Positions 46,000 to 58,449 of a stretch of DNA of 64,000 bases are shown here, in pieces. The notes under the pieces were generated by a model that searched no databases, was not told the origin of the DNA, and saw nothing but the letters and a program-made list of their open reading frames with translations. Origin of the DNA: Hofstenia miamia (lineage: Eukaryota; Xenacoelomorpha; Acoela); the NCBI GenBank assembly GCA_004352715.1, contig SCFE01000093.1, positions 1,218,196 through 1,282,195 on the forward strand, in the 5' to 3' direction. The position numbers and the translations under genes are program-made. Numbering within the stretch: the stretch's first letter is position 1; each line of letters starts with the position of its first letter.

Positions 46000-48900
46000 C
46001 AAGACAATTGTCAAATGAATATCAAAATTTGTAGAATTCAATAAGATCATCAACGTATATAAATGTTACATCATATGAAATGGTTATTGTTTCTGAATTA
46101 CTAACTAAATACAAATTATGCTTTGGAACAAAGTAACACATGACCATGATTCTGAGTTGAATCAATTTTTTACCAGCTGAAAAAGTTAAAGAATTCAACA
46201 CCCCTTCCAGATTTTTGGATACGTTTATGTTTTAAATATCACTACAGTTAGATCCTAATGCTTTAATGGGAATCACAATGCTATTCATAAACTAAAGTTA
46301 TTAGCGAATGACAGATTCGTTCTCATTTGGATTGAGCAGTGTTGATATATATTTATCAGAAATGCATGAAAGATTTAACTGATTGTTCAACAGATTTCAA
46401 AAATAATTCTCTTTAGTATCGAAGTAAAAATATTGAATTTCAACAGAATGAATGGTTGAGCATAGCAAATGCTTATATGTGAAATAGTTAAGACTGAATA
46501 AACTTTCAGATCGTTAAGAAAATATTGAATTAATGCATTTTGCTCATCAATAAATTCTGTTCTCCTTTGGAAATTGATCTCAACATATTTCTGCACATAA
46601 AAATCTTAAAATAGATTATTTTAAATCTGTTATACTGGAATCTTTTCTAGCAGAATCTGTTTTATGGGATCTGTACATGTTAATAGAAATATACATCACT
46701 GAGTTAGAGGTGAATAGCCTTAGAAGGACATGTCACTATCTATTTTAACTAATTAGAATTTATAAGTTGTTGCAAAAATAACATCTGACACTTCATAATT
46801 AATAAAATGCGATGGGGTTTATGAAGAGTATTATAAATGTTCCATATAGCCCATCATTTTCTTTCAAAATTGCTCACATCTTGGTATAGGGCTTTGGACT
46901 GAGCCCTGTACTGTTATCTCCCCAATTGCTTTAGTCATAAATTTTTTCCAAAATTCCAGATTGTTTGGTCAGTTGCAGGGATTCACATTGTCTTTAATAG
47001 TTCTTCATAAATAAATTATCTAATAGCGATATATCAAGAACACACTCCCAATAATTCAATCTTTAGGAAGTTGAGTTGAGATAAAGTCGAGTGCGTTAAT
47101 GGAAATCATTATTCGAAAAACACCTATTGAGCAATTTAATTCAGAATCAAATCTTGGTAATAGGCTTTATTGGATCAAATATTATTCATTGAATTTAAGC
47201 TAGGCAAATTTTCTTATAACCCCCCCCCTCTCTAAGCCTGTTTCAATAAACCAATAAAAATAATAAAACATGTTAATTTAATATTGAAAAATATAATTGT
47301 CTAAACAGTGAGTAATATTTACGAATAATTTTCTCCAATCAGCATCAATGTAAATAGAAATTCCAAGAGATTTCAAAAGAGATAATACCTCAGAAAGGAA
47401 ATGAACTAATAGAGGTAAACTCAATACCTACTTTGAAGTCGACAAATTAATTGATGAATTGCTTTATTCTGACAACACTACATTTCTGTTATTGATCTAA
47501 ACTATTTTCAAAAGAGAGATGTTGCTGGAAATCAAATCCTTCAAAATGAATGAATTAAAAATTGATTAGTTTTATTAAGTGGGCATTGCAAGTAATATCT
47601 CTTAGTCTGTATGTTATACATTAAATTATAATGAAAGACGACCATGTCTTCAAAATTGTGAATCATCCTTATATGTGTTGAAAATTTGCTTAGAAACAGT
47701 GAAGGAAAGCTATTATTTCTTAATAGTAAGCAATATTGAATTATTGCAATACTCTTAGATTCTATAATAAACTGCGGCTTTAAATGTCTGAAGACTTATT
47801 AGTTACTTGATATTAAGCAACAATGTTATATTGCAGTCACTATGAGTTGTGCAGCTTTTTACCATAATACATTGAATGAGGTGTTCCAAGAGTTCTAAAA
47901 TTATTAACAATTTCACTTGACTCTCTTGAATGCCATACAGGAAGAGGAAATAGTCTTTTAAGATATATAGAATAGGGGATGTTTGTGTGAATCTCCTCTA
48001 TGATTACCAAACAGAGCAAAAGTTGCAAATATTTAGGATATCCTTTATATCCGACATAACTCTAGATCATCAACGAAGATTGAAATGGAAAGGAATGAAA
48101 ATTTAACTTCTAGTACACACAGACTCAACTATGATAGTGGCAGACGAACATTTATATTATGTGGTTAAGCTCTAGGCAAATACACGAACTTGCCTCAGTC
48201 TATGTTGTAGTGAACTTTAGCAATGAAGTCAAAGTCCATGTAACAGTAAAAAATAACATATAATTCTATAAAAATAAATTCGATTAAAGAGCGCTTTGAA
48301 TAAATTTGATAGCTGCAATAATGTTGGAATTTACTGGTATTGAGAGCGATTATGCTTGAATCAACTATTTTAGTGAGAGGAGCATGCTCAAACCAGGAAT
48401 CTCTATTCCTTGCCTTCTGTCTATGTATATCTTTTCTCTCTACCTTTATCCTACTCTGATATGCATTTCTTTACTCATCTTCAGCACCACATAACTGAAC
48501 TCCTGTCATAATCGCTTGATACCTATATATATATATATATATATTTAATGTCTTTGCTTCTACAGCTTTCTGAACACATGCTAGTTCCTTACATTCCCAT
48601 TGCCTCAGCATTTCAATCTACTCACATCGCGATTTTGGCTTAATGTTCTTTCTGTTGCTAGTTTCCTTATCTAACTCCCTCAGTGCATTCTGCATCAGTA
48701 ATGGTCTTCCCACTAACATTCAATCTAGACACCCACTAACCACATACTTCTCTAATTCTGCTGATAGTCTCTCATGAACACTTGTGAACTTTTTCTATGT
48801 AAGCATTGTAATATTATTAAGGTAAAGTTCAAAGAAAACTTCTCAATGTTTTGCCGGAAAACAACAAGATGAATTTGCTTCATTTCCAGCATACTATAAG

Positions 48901-50400
48901 CTCGACTCTTACAACAATTAATCACAATCACTCTGAGGAGCTCAAATAGCAGCCGAATGCACTGGTCACAATGAGCTTCTGATTATGGAACAATCAAAGG
49001 AAAAGAAAATTTGTTGAGAGATTTAGGAACATGTTGCGCACGAATGTTACACAGCACTAACTTATAACTGTATTTGGAAATATAATAGCATGAATAATAA
49101 ATGTGCAATGTCTTCTTTTGACAGAAGAAAGGTTAGTGTATAACGACATACCCTTAGTAAAGATGAGGATTCTATTCAAAAATAGAATAGAAAATGGTTA
49201 CTTTTGCACAAAATGTATGATGTTGTTATTACCAATAATTTAATGAATCCTTGCCCCAAAATGAATTACCGAATTATATTGTAACATGGTAAATGATCTA
49301 CATTGCAACTTCTTGTATCATTGTCTATCACATTATCTCATAACATGACTGTTGAGAGCAGAGTATCTAATAATAATTACCAATGCTCAGGGATCTATCA
49401 ATATGAAAATTGAGCTTATCGTCTTAAAAATGTTAGTAAGTTTAAACGATATTTTGAGTAAAATTATATTCCAATGATAAATAAATATTTTCAATAGCAG
49501 TGAAGTTGCATATTTTCATCCCAGGCATTGTGTGACAACATTCCTAGCAGGTAGTAGCATTGGAGCTCTTCAAGAATTCACCCCTTCAATTGTCGGTGAA
49601 AATACATGGGCTCTTTATGGAATTTTATTCTTGATTTACTACGAACAGATAGATATATTTTAAACATCAAGATGGAGGAAAACTACACCTATATCTTAAT
49701 AAATGTGGATCATTCCTAAACATGATTCTGGGAAAAAATTCCTTTTTATAAAGGAAAATTATAGATTTTGGCATTTATATTTAGTTTATTTTTATAATTC
49801 TATTGAACAATAACCCTTAGTAGTCTGTATGAATTTCAAATACCATTAAATGTTGAAATTATGCTTGAATTTTTTGCTTAACAGCTTAACGTTATATTGA
49901 AAGACGTCTGCTCTAATGTTGAATCTGTAGACATACTTTCTGAAAGAATAGACTTGCTTGAGGGATTTCATTTATAATCTCATTGCACATTTACATCTCA
50001 GTTAACAACAAGTAGAAGGGTCCAAGTTTAAGTAATGGAATGCAATCAGTAAATGGCTGAATTAAGCAAGTTCTGAATTTAATCAATCCAACTGGAATTA
50101 AAAAATAGAAATAACAGGTGCGGGAATTAAATATGGAAAGTTGATTCTAATAACTACCTAGACTAAATTCGTCCGCTTCAATGCTAATTACATCCGAATT
50201 TGATCCTAAAGAATCTGCAACACAATGCTTGGCCAAACATTTCTACATGCAAAATTTGAGGTTTTGTTAAAGAGGTGTTTATGTGTTAACGCTTATGTAA
50301 ACATGCTGAAATATAGAAAACCGAAGAACAAATGCAATTTGTGACATTAGGTTTGTGATTGCCTTAGAAAAATACTCTCATTTCTTTGGTAATTGAATTG
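46000..50400. other. AT-rich intergenic or intronic sequence
   Basis: No gene can be called. Minus-strand stretches with protein-like composition lie at 46596-46490 (INFQRRTEFIDEQNALIQYF, following a GTGCAG acceptor), 48028-47840, and 50214-50158 (DSLGSNSDVISIEADEFSL between an acceptor TTGCAG and donor GTAGTT). A decayed G/A-rich minus-strand repeat lies at about 48370-48800. A TA tract is at 48522-48544. Confidence 0.35.
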
Positions 50401-50406
50401 ATGTTG

Positions 50407-51169
50407 GGGTCTCGTATTTAGTCCCGGAGAGACTGAGACCTGATACCGGACCAAAACTGCAACCGGTCAGAAATGATTATTGGTAACCGGCAACCGGTTG
50501 AGCTAAGCACTCGTCGTTTATTGGCCGCTTAACCGGTGACCGGTCAAATTTTTCAATAAATGTAAACAAACTTGTTGACCAAATTATATTCATTGCATTT
50601 TTATACATTACTTTTTATTACTTATATTATAGTAAAATTTTTTGTAAATATATGTTATTTATTATTGTGGTAAAATTTTACGCCTGCCTTGCATCGTGTA
50701 AAATACAGTAAACAAAAATAACAAATCTACGATTTTTAATTTTTACAAAAAATTATTAATACATGTTTTTCAACATGAAGTAGTTAAAGAAGCGTGCAAT
50801 TGAAATGCAACTGCATGCCTTCAATTGAAAAAAAATAAAACACAATATGATTTGCAATATCGAAATCAATACGAATTAGAAATTGCATGAAAATACCGCA
50901 TGGAAATATAAGGTTAATTTTCAAAAGTACAATTACCTGCAATTATTATTCGTGAATTATAATAGACAGTCTTGTTGAATAAAAAGATATTTGATATTTT
51001 TAAATAAAGCTCGTTTTTTGCAATTTTGATGGATAATTTCCCAAAAATATTAGATATTTTTATTAATTAGACCGGTAAAAATACGGTTCAATTAGCCGGT
51101 CAGCATGCGTATCGGTAACCAGTAGATATCGGTTTGGCCGGTGAACAGTTACAGCACAGTACCAGACCC
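50407..51169. mobile_element. ACCGGT-rich inverted-repeat element
   Basis: The ends GGGTCTCGTATTTAG and, reverse-complemented, GGGTCTGGTACTGTG form imperfect inverted termini. The first about 150 bp and the last about 110 bp are packed with ACCGGT/AACCGG/ACCGGC words in both orientations (for example 50460-50545 and 51070-51140), around an AT-rich centre. This has the structure of a MITE with subterminal binding-site-like repeats. No clear target duplication was found, so the superfamily is open. Confidence 0.55.
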
Positions 51170-51462
51170 AATAATACTTCCGGGACCGAGGCCAAATGTT
51201 TCAAGATCAGACCAGATACCTATATATGTATAATATGAGGGATTGATGCCCTAGTATTTTAAACATTAAGCATTTAATTTGCCAAAAATTAATGATATGA
51301 ATTTTGTTACATCTAGTTACATCTTAGTTATCAACTAAATAAATTTTAATTGGATACTAAATTTATGACACTAATGACTATCGGGACCAAAAAAACACGC
51401 TAGGATCAAGTGCGGACGGAATCACTGGTCCCGTTACGGCGCGTATCGAGAATTTCTAAAGT

Positions 51463-51600
51463 GGGGGGGGGGGGGGGGGGNNNNNNNNNNNNNNNNNNNN
51501 NNNNNNNNNNNNNNNNNNNNNNNNNNNNNNNNNNNNNNNNNNNNNNNNNNNNNNNNNNNNNNNNNNNNNNNNNNNNNNNNNNNNNNNNGGGGGGGGGGGG
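51463..51600. repeat. Poly-G tract with 108-N gap
   Basis: About 18 G residues precede and 12 follow the gap (51481-51588), so the gap is probably a sequencing failure in a long G homopolymer. Confidence 0.85.
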
Positions 51601-52304
51601 CAATTCTTATCTGAGACATATAAGCCTAGGTAGTTTCTTCACCCTCTTAGCTAATGCCGTGCTCGCCCGTGCATATATGATAAATATATTTTTATATATA
51701 TTTTTAAAATATGTATTTGTTGTACTGTTATAAACATAAAATAAAGATATGAAATATAAAAAACATATAACCTTTTTTATATCAAACAAAAAGAATTTTC
51801 ATCAATATATCGATTTGATAGTATGAGAATGAGTTGAAATTGACCTGCCCCAAAAAAGGGGGGGGGCTCCGGCGCAAGCCCCCACCCCTAAATACGGGAC
51901 TCCCGTACGCCTCTACTTCACCTCTGTTGCTGTGTAAACAATGTATAATATAACTCATAATGAACTAGGATATAGAAAAATTGTGGTAAGGAACTTTTAA
52001 TAAGTAATTCAATACGAGCTCTAGATTAAATAATTCCACTTTTTGATAGATGTCATGATATACAAGGGTCAAACGGTCATAGACTCGTCCAGGAGCTCGT
52101 GACCATGCGATAAGTTGCTTTTATGTTTACATATTTGCAAAAAATGAAGTGGTTCTTTGATTAATGCCTACAAGAACAGATGAATCAAATTTTGAGTAAA
52201 ATAATCTTTTGAATCAAGTAGCATTTTTATCTTCTATTTAGAAAGTAAACTATCCGCACATCAATCTATGCAAATAGCAAACAATATACTGTTCGTCTAA
52301 ATCA

Positions 52305-52452
52305 CATTGGCGGCTGTTTTCTCTCCGTGCGCGCGCTGTGTTATATTATCACCACTAGCACGCGGTTATTAAGCCAAGTCTGAGCGTACGTATCTTTCTA
52401 GCAGGATTATTAGTTGAATGGTAGCGCTAATAGCTTTCTACCAGCCCTATAG
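52305..52452 (+). promoter_or_regulatory. Candidate CpG-containing promoter/first exon
   Basis: Compared with the AT-rich surroundings this stretch has a local cluster of CpG and GC, with GGCGGCTG, CCGTGCGCGCGCTGTG, AGCACGCGG and GAGCGTACG. It ends at a near-perfect splice donor, AG|GTAAGT, at 52453. It has no long ORF, so it would be a noncoding first exon or 5' UTR with core promoter. No downstream coding exon on the plus strand was found, so this is an inference. Confidence 0.35.
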
Positions 52453-52731
52453 GTAAGTTTTTACCAATCACTATACCAAATCAAACTGTCCTATCTCAGT
52501 GTTTAAGGTCATTAGTAATTCCTGTTGAAATTTTAAAAAAATGTTTCACGATAGACAATAATTCATTAGCTCGATTAAAATTTCTCTTTGCTGAAACTAT
52601 TTGAACAATTGACTTGAAGTGTTATAATTTTTCATATACTGCATTTGAGTAGACACTGTCTTTATATTATAAATTGGGACTTCATTTTAATGCAAGTGTC
52701 ATTTTGGTTAATAATTTTCACATGTTGGTTG

Positions 52732-52733
<2 letters not shown>

Positions 52734-52769
<36 letters not shown>
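52734..52769. repeat. (TA)n microsatellite
   Basis: A nearly pure TA tract. Confidence 0.9.
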
Positions 52770-52771
<2 letters not shown>

Positions 52772-52789
52772 ACTGCATTACAACATCTT

Positions 52790-54329
52790 CGTTATAGAGC
52801 TTACATTTAAAACAATTTGCCTGGTCTCATGGAAATATTGTGGTGAATAAATTATTTATATTAAAAAGAAAAACATCTGAAAAGAGACTATATAAAATTG
52901 GACGCAATATTGCTATAAAATCTTTGTTTGCAAATTCAACATACCTCGTTTGTTCATCTCTACACTGTTTGTAATATAAGCACTGTATCTAATAACTCTT
53001 AGTAATTCATTTTTCAGAAATATTTATCCAAATAGTTTTTAAATCAATTGTCTATGTGAAGAATTTAATCTTTAATAGCTTTATTCCGTTTGTAGCCATA
53101 TGTTTACCTACAAATCCATATATGTATTATTTAGAAATATATATGCAAAAAATAGATACTACTTTTAATACTTTTTTTTCAATTAAATTCTGACTAATAG
53201 AAAATGCATATAAAGTAATCAATGATCTCATTTGAGATGATTTCAATTTGTTATACTCTAAAATATCTTTCTCACTTATAGATCCCTATTAGCACTTAAA
53301 TATGTGATCCATTATGATATTGTGACCACTCGGTTTTTTAAGTTTTTCAAAGATAGAAAGCAAAGTTTAATATAAATATTTCGATATCCTCGAAACCTCC
53401 ACAGTGAAAGTCAGTAAACTTGCTGAAATCCGCAATTTTTAATATTTTAATTTCAAGTCAAATTCGTTATGATTACTGAATTACAAGAATGTTTGATTCC
53501 GTTCTCACTTAACAAAGATTGTTAACCATATTTACCACTAGAATGAATTCAAGGTTTTTATGAATTATGAGACAAGTTTTCCATATAGAATTCCATAGAA
53601 TTATGAACCATATATGAAGATATCAAGAAATAGTTCCTGGTTTTAAGGTATATGATTTATCAATATTACATTAGAGACTTGAAAGTACATTTTATCAAAT
53701 TAAATCTATGATTAGTAATCATTGATTACATTTAACTACACAATAAATTTGATATCGAGAAAGACCGGTTTGTTTCGTAGATAGCCCATCAAACTCTAAA
53801 AATAATTTTTTTTATAAGATTTCGAAAATTCGACTGTTGTTTAACCGCAACCAAAAGCATGCAAATGGAGTTTGGTGTACGTCTATAAATATTTAAATTC
53901 TGCTCAGTAGCGTGTGTGTGCTTTTTAAATGGTATTTGTCTTTGTAGCTGGTATGAACAGTCAGACTATTATTTACCATATGGGGGAAAAGCGCATTTGA
54001 CGGCTTTAGATTCAAAGAAAGATATTGTTTTCTCATAAATAATATTTCTCTAATATATTTCAAGATTGCCTCGAAGCCGGTCGCCTGCTGACAAAAGTAA
54101 ATAATGATTGAAATCGAGGAGAGATTCCAATCCGACATGATAACCCCTTAGTCCGCCCTAAAATTCAATTTACGCAAAGCAGAAGTCTTCGGGCTATCTC
54201 AAAGACTATTGATTCTTAATAAAAAAGTCAACATAGCGCATGTACATTTGTACACGTAAGCGTATTTCAATTGATTCGTTTTGTGATTAAAAGACAAAGT
54301 TAAATGGTATAATTTTCTTTGGAAGATAG

Positions 54330-54330
<1 letters not shown>
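52790..54330. other. AT-rich sequence
   Basis: No supported gene. An octamer-like ATGCAAAT followed by TATAAATA occurs at about 53858-53890, without a recognisable transcribed unit. Confidence 0.35.

Positions 54331-54331
<1 letters not shown>

Positions 54332-54388
<57 letters not shown>
54332..54388. repeat. (TA)n microsatellite
   Basis: A TA tract of about 55 bp. A second short one is at 54451-54467. Confidence 0.9.
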
Positions 54389-54393
<5 letters not shown>

Positions 54394-54479
54394 TGTATGC
54401 ATATCCGCTTTAATTCCTGTACAAAACAAGAAGGTTGTTTGTAAAAAGAATATATATATATATATATCCAAGGAATTAA

Positions 54480-55495
54480 AAAAAGCACAATAACATAATT
54501 ACTTATTTGCAAGCACTTAGGTCTGTTAGCATTTCTGTGAATTTTATTTTTTGCAAAACAGTATGTTTCTCATTCGTCATTTTCATCTTGTTCCGTAATT
54601 TTTTCGCTAAGGATATACCTATCCATCATTTTGCATATTTCTTTCAGAATAATTTGAAATTAAAAATTTAAGACTTTTTATGTACTTCTATAATACATCA
54701 AACTAAAAAAAATATTTTTCTTATAACTTTGATAACTTTATCAACGCTATCTCAAAATTCTAAATACTAGCACAGTTTAAAATAATTGTTATTTGTTTTA
54801 ATATGTAATTCCTAGTGTATAATATACAGCAATAGTCACAAATTTCCGCTCCCACATTTTTTTTGTGGGATTAAAGTCTTATTTTAAATGAAATTTTTTA
54901 ATTTTGTGTTATTTTTTTATCAGCAGTTTATTTTTCATTGTATGTACCTGTGAATGAGAGTCTTAGAAATTATATTAGTGGAATTGCATGTTGTATAATA
55001 CATGGTGGAAAAAGCAAATTTAGTGAACAAAGTTTAGAAAAGTGAAAATTTACTTTTTCAAAAATTTGTAGAAATTTTCTTACATTGATGAATTTTTTTA
55101 AGAACTAGCGATATAAGGGGAGTTTTACAAGTTTTGAATGAAAAGAATTTATTTCAAAATTTGTGAATTTGCTAAACTTTTACTGTGAATTCATGAAGGT
55201 ATTGTATATGATACTCCTTCACAAGGCCATGGAGTGTAAGCTGAACTCCAATATGAAAATTCGAAAGATATTTGCAAACACAATGAGAAAAGCGATTCCG
55301 ATATAAAGAATCAAAATCATACCTTTAATACTAACAAAAATATCTTGTCAAAGATGGTCAAAAATATTTTTGGTCATGATCGTATTGTATAAATTGATCC
55401 TTTGGAATAAATGGGCTGACTAATAATCTTAGCAACGCTTAAGATAAAAATTTCGAATTTCACTAACTTTTGAATTAGCTCCTATTTATACTTAA
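54480..55495. other. Probable intron of the receptor gene
   Basis: It lies on the 3' side of receptor exon 2. A short open minus-strand stretch at about 54660-54577 (ICKMMDRYILSEKITEQDEN) looks protein-like but lacks matching splice signals. No TM3 exon was recognised. Confidence 0.3.
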
Positions 55496-55502
55496 AGCTT
55501 AC

Positions 55503-55616
55503 CAATTTGTTGCAAAAAGAAGGCTTCGGGGAAACTCCAATCAAGAAAACGCTTTCCTTGAAGCATATCGATTGGTCCATCGAATATTATTGAAGCATTG
55601 TCCCAAATAGCCAGGG
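55503..55616 (-). CDS. GPCR exon 2 (TM2 and first extracellular loop)
   Basis: 114 bp, phase 1 in and phase 1 out, with acceptor TTTTAG|CC and donor ATTG|GTAAGC. It codes LAIWDNASIIFDGP then DWSFPEAFFLQQI. Confidence 0.65.
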
Positions 55617-55997
55617 CTAAAACTATATTCGTAATTTCAATTATCATTATAATTTTAGAGATATATACGTCTAATTATCCCTCAGATTTGAAATCAATAC
55701 ATTTAAATCAAAATTCCTTTCAACTGTCAAAATATTAAACAACTTTAAGATGCATAAATTATTAATTATGAAAAGATAAATAAAATGCAGCAAATGTATT
55801 ACTAAGTTCGCAAATCTTATAGGCCTACCTTGTAAATATACTTTTGCAGAATTGTTAACATTCATTGAATAAATTGTTATGAAGCTAAGAATATTGGCAA
55901 TGATTCCAATACAAGAGAATGTAAGTGTGTACCAGCCTGTAGCGGAATGAAATAGATTTTCATTCTCATTATAGGTGCAAGAAGAGTTGAATTTCAT
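55503..55997 (-). CDS. Rhodopsin-like GPCR, first two exons (TM1 and TM2)
   Basis: Exon 1 (55997-55829) starts at an ATG preceded by an in-frame stop. It codes a short N-terminus with an NSS glycosylation site and C7, then TM1 (TGWYTLTFSCIGIIANILSF, containing the GxxxN pattern of class A receptors), and ends in ICL1 AKVYLQ|. The donor is G|GTAGGC, phase 1. Exon 2 (55616-55503) opens after TTTTAG and joins as VYLQALAIWDNASIIF, matching the YLxALAxxDxxxL start of TM2. It then runs through ECL1 (PIDMLQGKRFLDWSFPEAFF) to a phase-1 donor GTAAGC. The acidic residue of TM2 is present. This layout resembles neuropeptide (FMRFamide-like) receptors. Later exons are unidentified. Confidence 0.65.
55829..55997 (-). 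CDS. GPCR exon 1 (N-terminus and TM1)
   Basis: 56 codons plus one base. The start ATG at 55997-55995 follows an in-frame TAA two codons upstream. It has a hydrophobic TM1 with the IIANILS motif. The intron after it is 212 bp (55828-55617). Confidence 0.65.
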
Positions 55998-56083
55998 TTG
56001 AATTTAGCAAACAATTTAGCATTTTTATATATTTCCTTCTCATGGTGGCGCAATTAAAGCATTTTAATTGGCTTATATATATG

Positions 56084-56086
<3 letters not shown>

Positions 56087-56117
<31 letters not shown>

Positions 56118-57117
56118 NNNNNNNNNNNNNNNNNNNNNNNNNNNNNNNNNNNNNNNNNNNNNNNNNNNNNNNNNNNNNNNNNNNNNNNNNNNNNNNNNNN
56201 NNNNNNNNNNNNNNNNNNNNNNNNNNNNNNNNNNNNNNNNNNNNNNNNNNNNNNNNNNNNNNNNNNNNNNNNNNNNNNNNNNNNNNNNNNNNNNNNNNNN
56301 NNNNNNNNNNNNNNNNNNNNNNNNNNNNNNNNNNNNNNNNNNNNNNNNNNNNNNNNNNNNNNNNNNNNNNNNNNNNNNNNNNNNNNNNNNNNNNNNNNNN
56401 NNNNNNNNNNNNNNNNNNNNNNNNNNNNNNNNNNNNNNNNNNNNNNNNNNNNNNNNNNNNNNNNNNNNNNNNNNNNNNNNNNNNNNNNNNNNNNNNNNNN
56501 NNNNNNNNNNNNNNNNNNNNNNNNNNNNNNNNNNNNNNNNNNNNNNNNNNNNNNNNNNNNNNNNNNNNNNNNNNNNNNNNNNNNNNNNNNNNNNNNNNNN
56601 NNNNNNNNNNNNNNNNNNNNNNNNNNNNNNNNNNNNNNNNNNNNNNNNNNNNNNNNNNNNNNNNNNNNNNNNNNNNNNNNNNNNNNNNNNNNNNNNNNNN
56701 NNNNNNNNNNNNNNNNNNNNNNNNNNNNNNNNNNNNNNNNNNNNNNNNNNNNNNNNNNNNNNNNNNNNNNNNNNNNNNNNNNNNNNNNNNNNNNNNNNNN
56801 NNNNNNNNNNNNNNNNNNNNNNNNNNNNNNNNNNNNNNNNNNNNNNNNNNNNNNNNNNNNNNNNNNNNNNNNNNNNNNNNNNNNNNNNNNNNNNNNNNNN
56901 NNNNNNNNNNNNNNNNNNNNNNNNNNNNNNNNNNNNNNNNNNNNNNNNNNNNNNNNNNNNNNNNNNNNNNNNNNNNNNNNNNNNNNNNNNNNNNNNNNNN
57001 NNNNNNNNNNNNNNNNNNNNNNNNNNNNNNNNNNNNNNNNNNNNNNNNNNNNNNNNNNNNNNNNNNNNNNNNNNNNNNNNNNNNNNNNNNNNNNNNNNNN
57101 NNNNNNNNNNNNNNNNN
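56087..57117. repeat. (TA)n microsatellite running into a 1000-N gap
   Basis: TA repeats end at 56117, where an exactly 1000-base placeholder gap starts (56118-57117). The right side of the gap is not TA, so more than microsatellite may be missing. Confidence 0.85.
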
Positions 57118-57536
57118 GAAAATGAGTGAAGAAAAAAGCAAACTTGCCAACAAGATTTTGAACAATAAAAGACTTTTTCTGCATACTTATTATATTGAAA
57201 ATACAAATATTTCTAGCTGCAATTTTAGAAATAACAACTATTTCAAGATACCTCTAGTGCTCATAGAAACACATAAAAATGCACTTTTTATATTGCTATT
57301 AAAAATGTTAAATTCCAAATTTTGTTCAATTTTAAGTAATTTTATAATTTGTTGGTAAACATATTCCTCAGTCTGTTTTTAACTGGAGGACAAATAAGTG
57401 CTATGATGCTATAAATGCTATTTTGATAACATTATATTTTTTTCCTTAACAATAATGCTATATTAACTATATATTGTCAGGGCTTCGTTTATTCAGTTTA
57501 AATTAATGAAGTTGAAAAATTTTTGAAACTTGAGAT

Positions 57537-57583
<47 letters not shown>

Positions 57584-58260
57584 TAATATAAATGAATTCG
57601 TCCAACAAAATTTAAAAGAATATTGGTTCTATGCTCGTAAATGAGCTTTTACATCCATAAAAATGTTGCACAAGTGTTTTGTCAAAATGTTTCTTTACGC
57701 ACAGACAGACATAGTAATAAAAGTTTAGGGGCTGTAGTAGAACATCAAACACTAGAGTTTTGTCTATTGCCAAAATCATGATAAATCTTCTAGATCTGGC
57801 ACAGTGACCTCTTTTGGCGTCATCCTATGCATATTAGCGTCTTGCACATTGCTTCTTGTTTTGCTTACGAGCTGCATAGAAAATTTCAATTTCACAATCA
57901 AGGTCTATGATTTTCCCTAGTGCACTGATAGTAGAAATAAAATGCGATTTTCTGGCATGATTAGGGTACTTTATATGACGTCATCCTTTTGCAAATCAGT
58001 GGTTAAAGCCACTGCGTCATTATTCAAATGAACCAATCTGGGCAAATGATTTCTCATCAAGTTAATGTTATAAAAATCAATATAGAAAGCTTGGGTTTGG
58101 CATTCGTACATTGTGAAATGATTAGAACAAATTTCATGTAGTCTTCTCGGTTGCTTCAAATATCAACAATTACTTTGATGCTGTTAATCTTTCGATATTT
58201 CACTTTTCTGCTCATTTATTTTTATTGTTCCGATTAATTCTTAATTTAATCATTATCAGG
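57118..58260. other. AT-rich intergenic sequence
   Basis: No gene is supported. A TA tract lies at 57541-57578. Confidence 0.4.
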
Positions 58261-58263
58261 GAG

Positions 58264-58445
58264 CAGTGGCGTGTCCAAGGGGAGCATGGCAGAATGTTCC
58301 CCGTCAGGTTTTCAACATTGATTCTGATTAAATCAAAAAATTTTTGTAAAAAACTTAAAATAGTATTAAAACACAAGGTGGTGGGATGCTTTTTAAGGAT
58401 ATATTTTTTCAATATTTTAAAAAATTTGAACGGGCTTCGGCTTGC
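58264..58445. mobile_element. Decayed hAT-type MITE (CAGTGGCGT family)
   Basis: It starts CAGTGGCGTGTCCAAGG and continues GTTCCCCGTCAGGTTTTCAA, TGATTAAATCA and ACAAGGTGGT. The same words occur in the same order in the element at 62032. The right end is unclear. Confidence 0.5.
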
Positions 58446-58449
58446 TTTT

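Noticed and set aside
46387-46596. Minus-strand exon-like segment INFQRRTEFIDEQNALIQYF after GTGCAG
   Set aside because: Protein-like, but no recognised family, no clear donor and no partner exon. Too weak to call.
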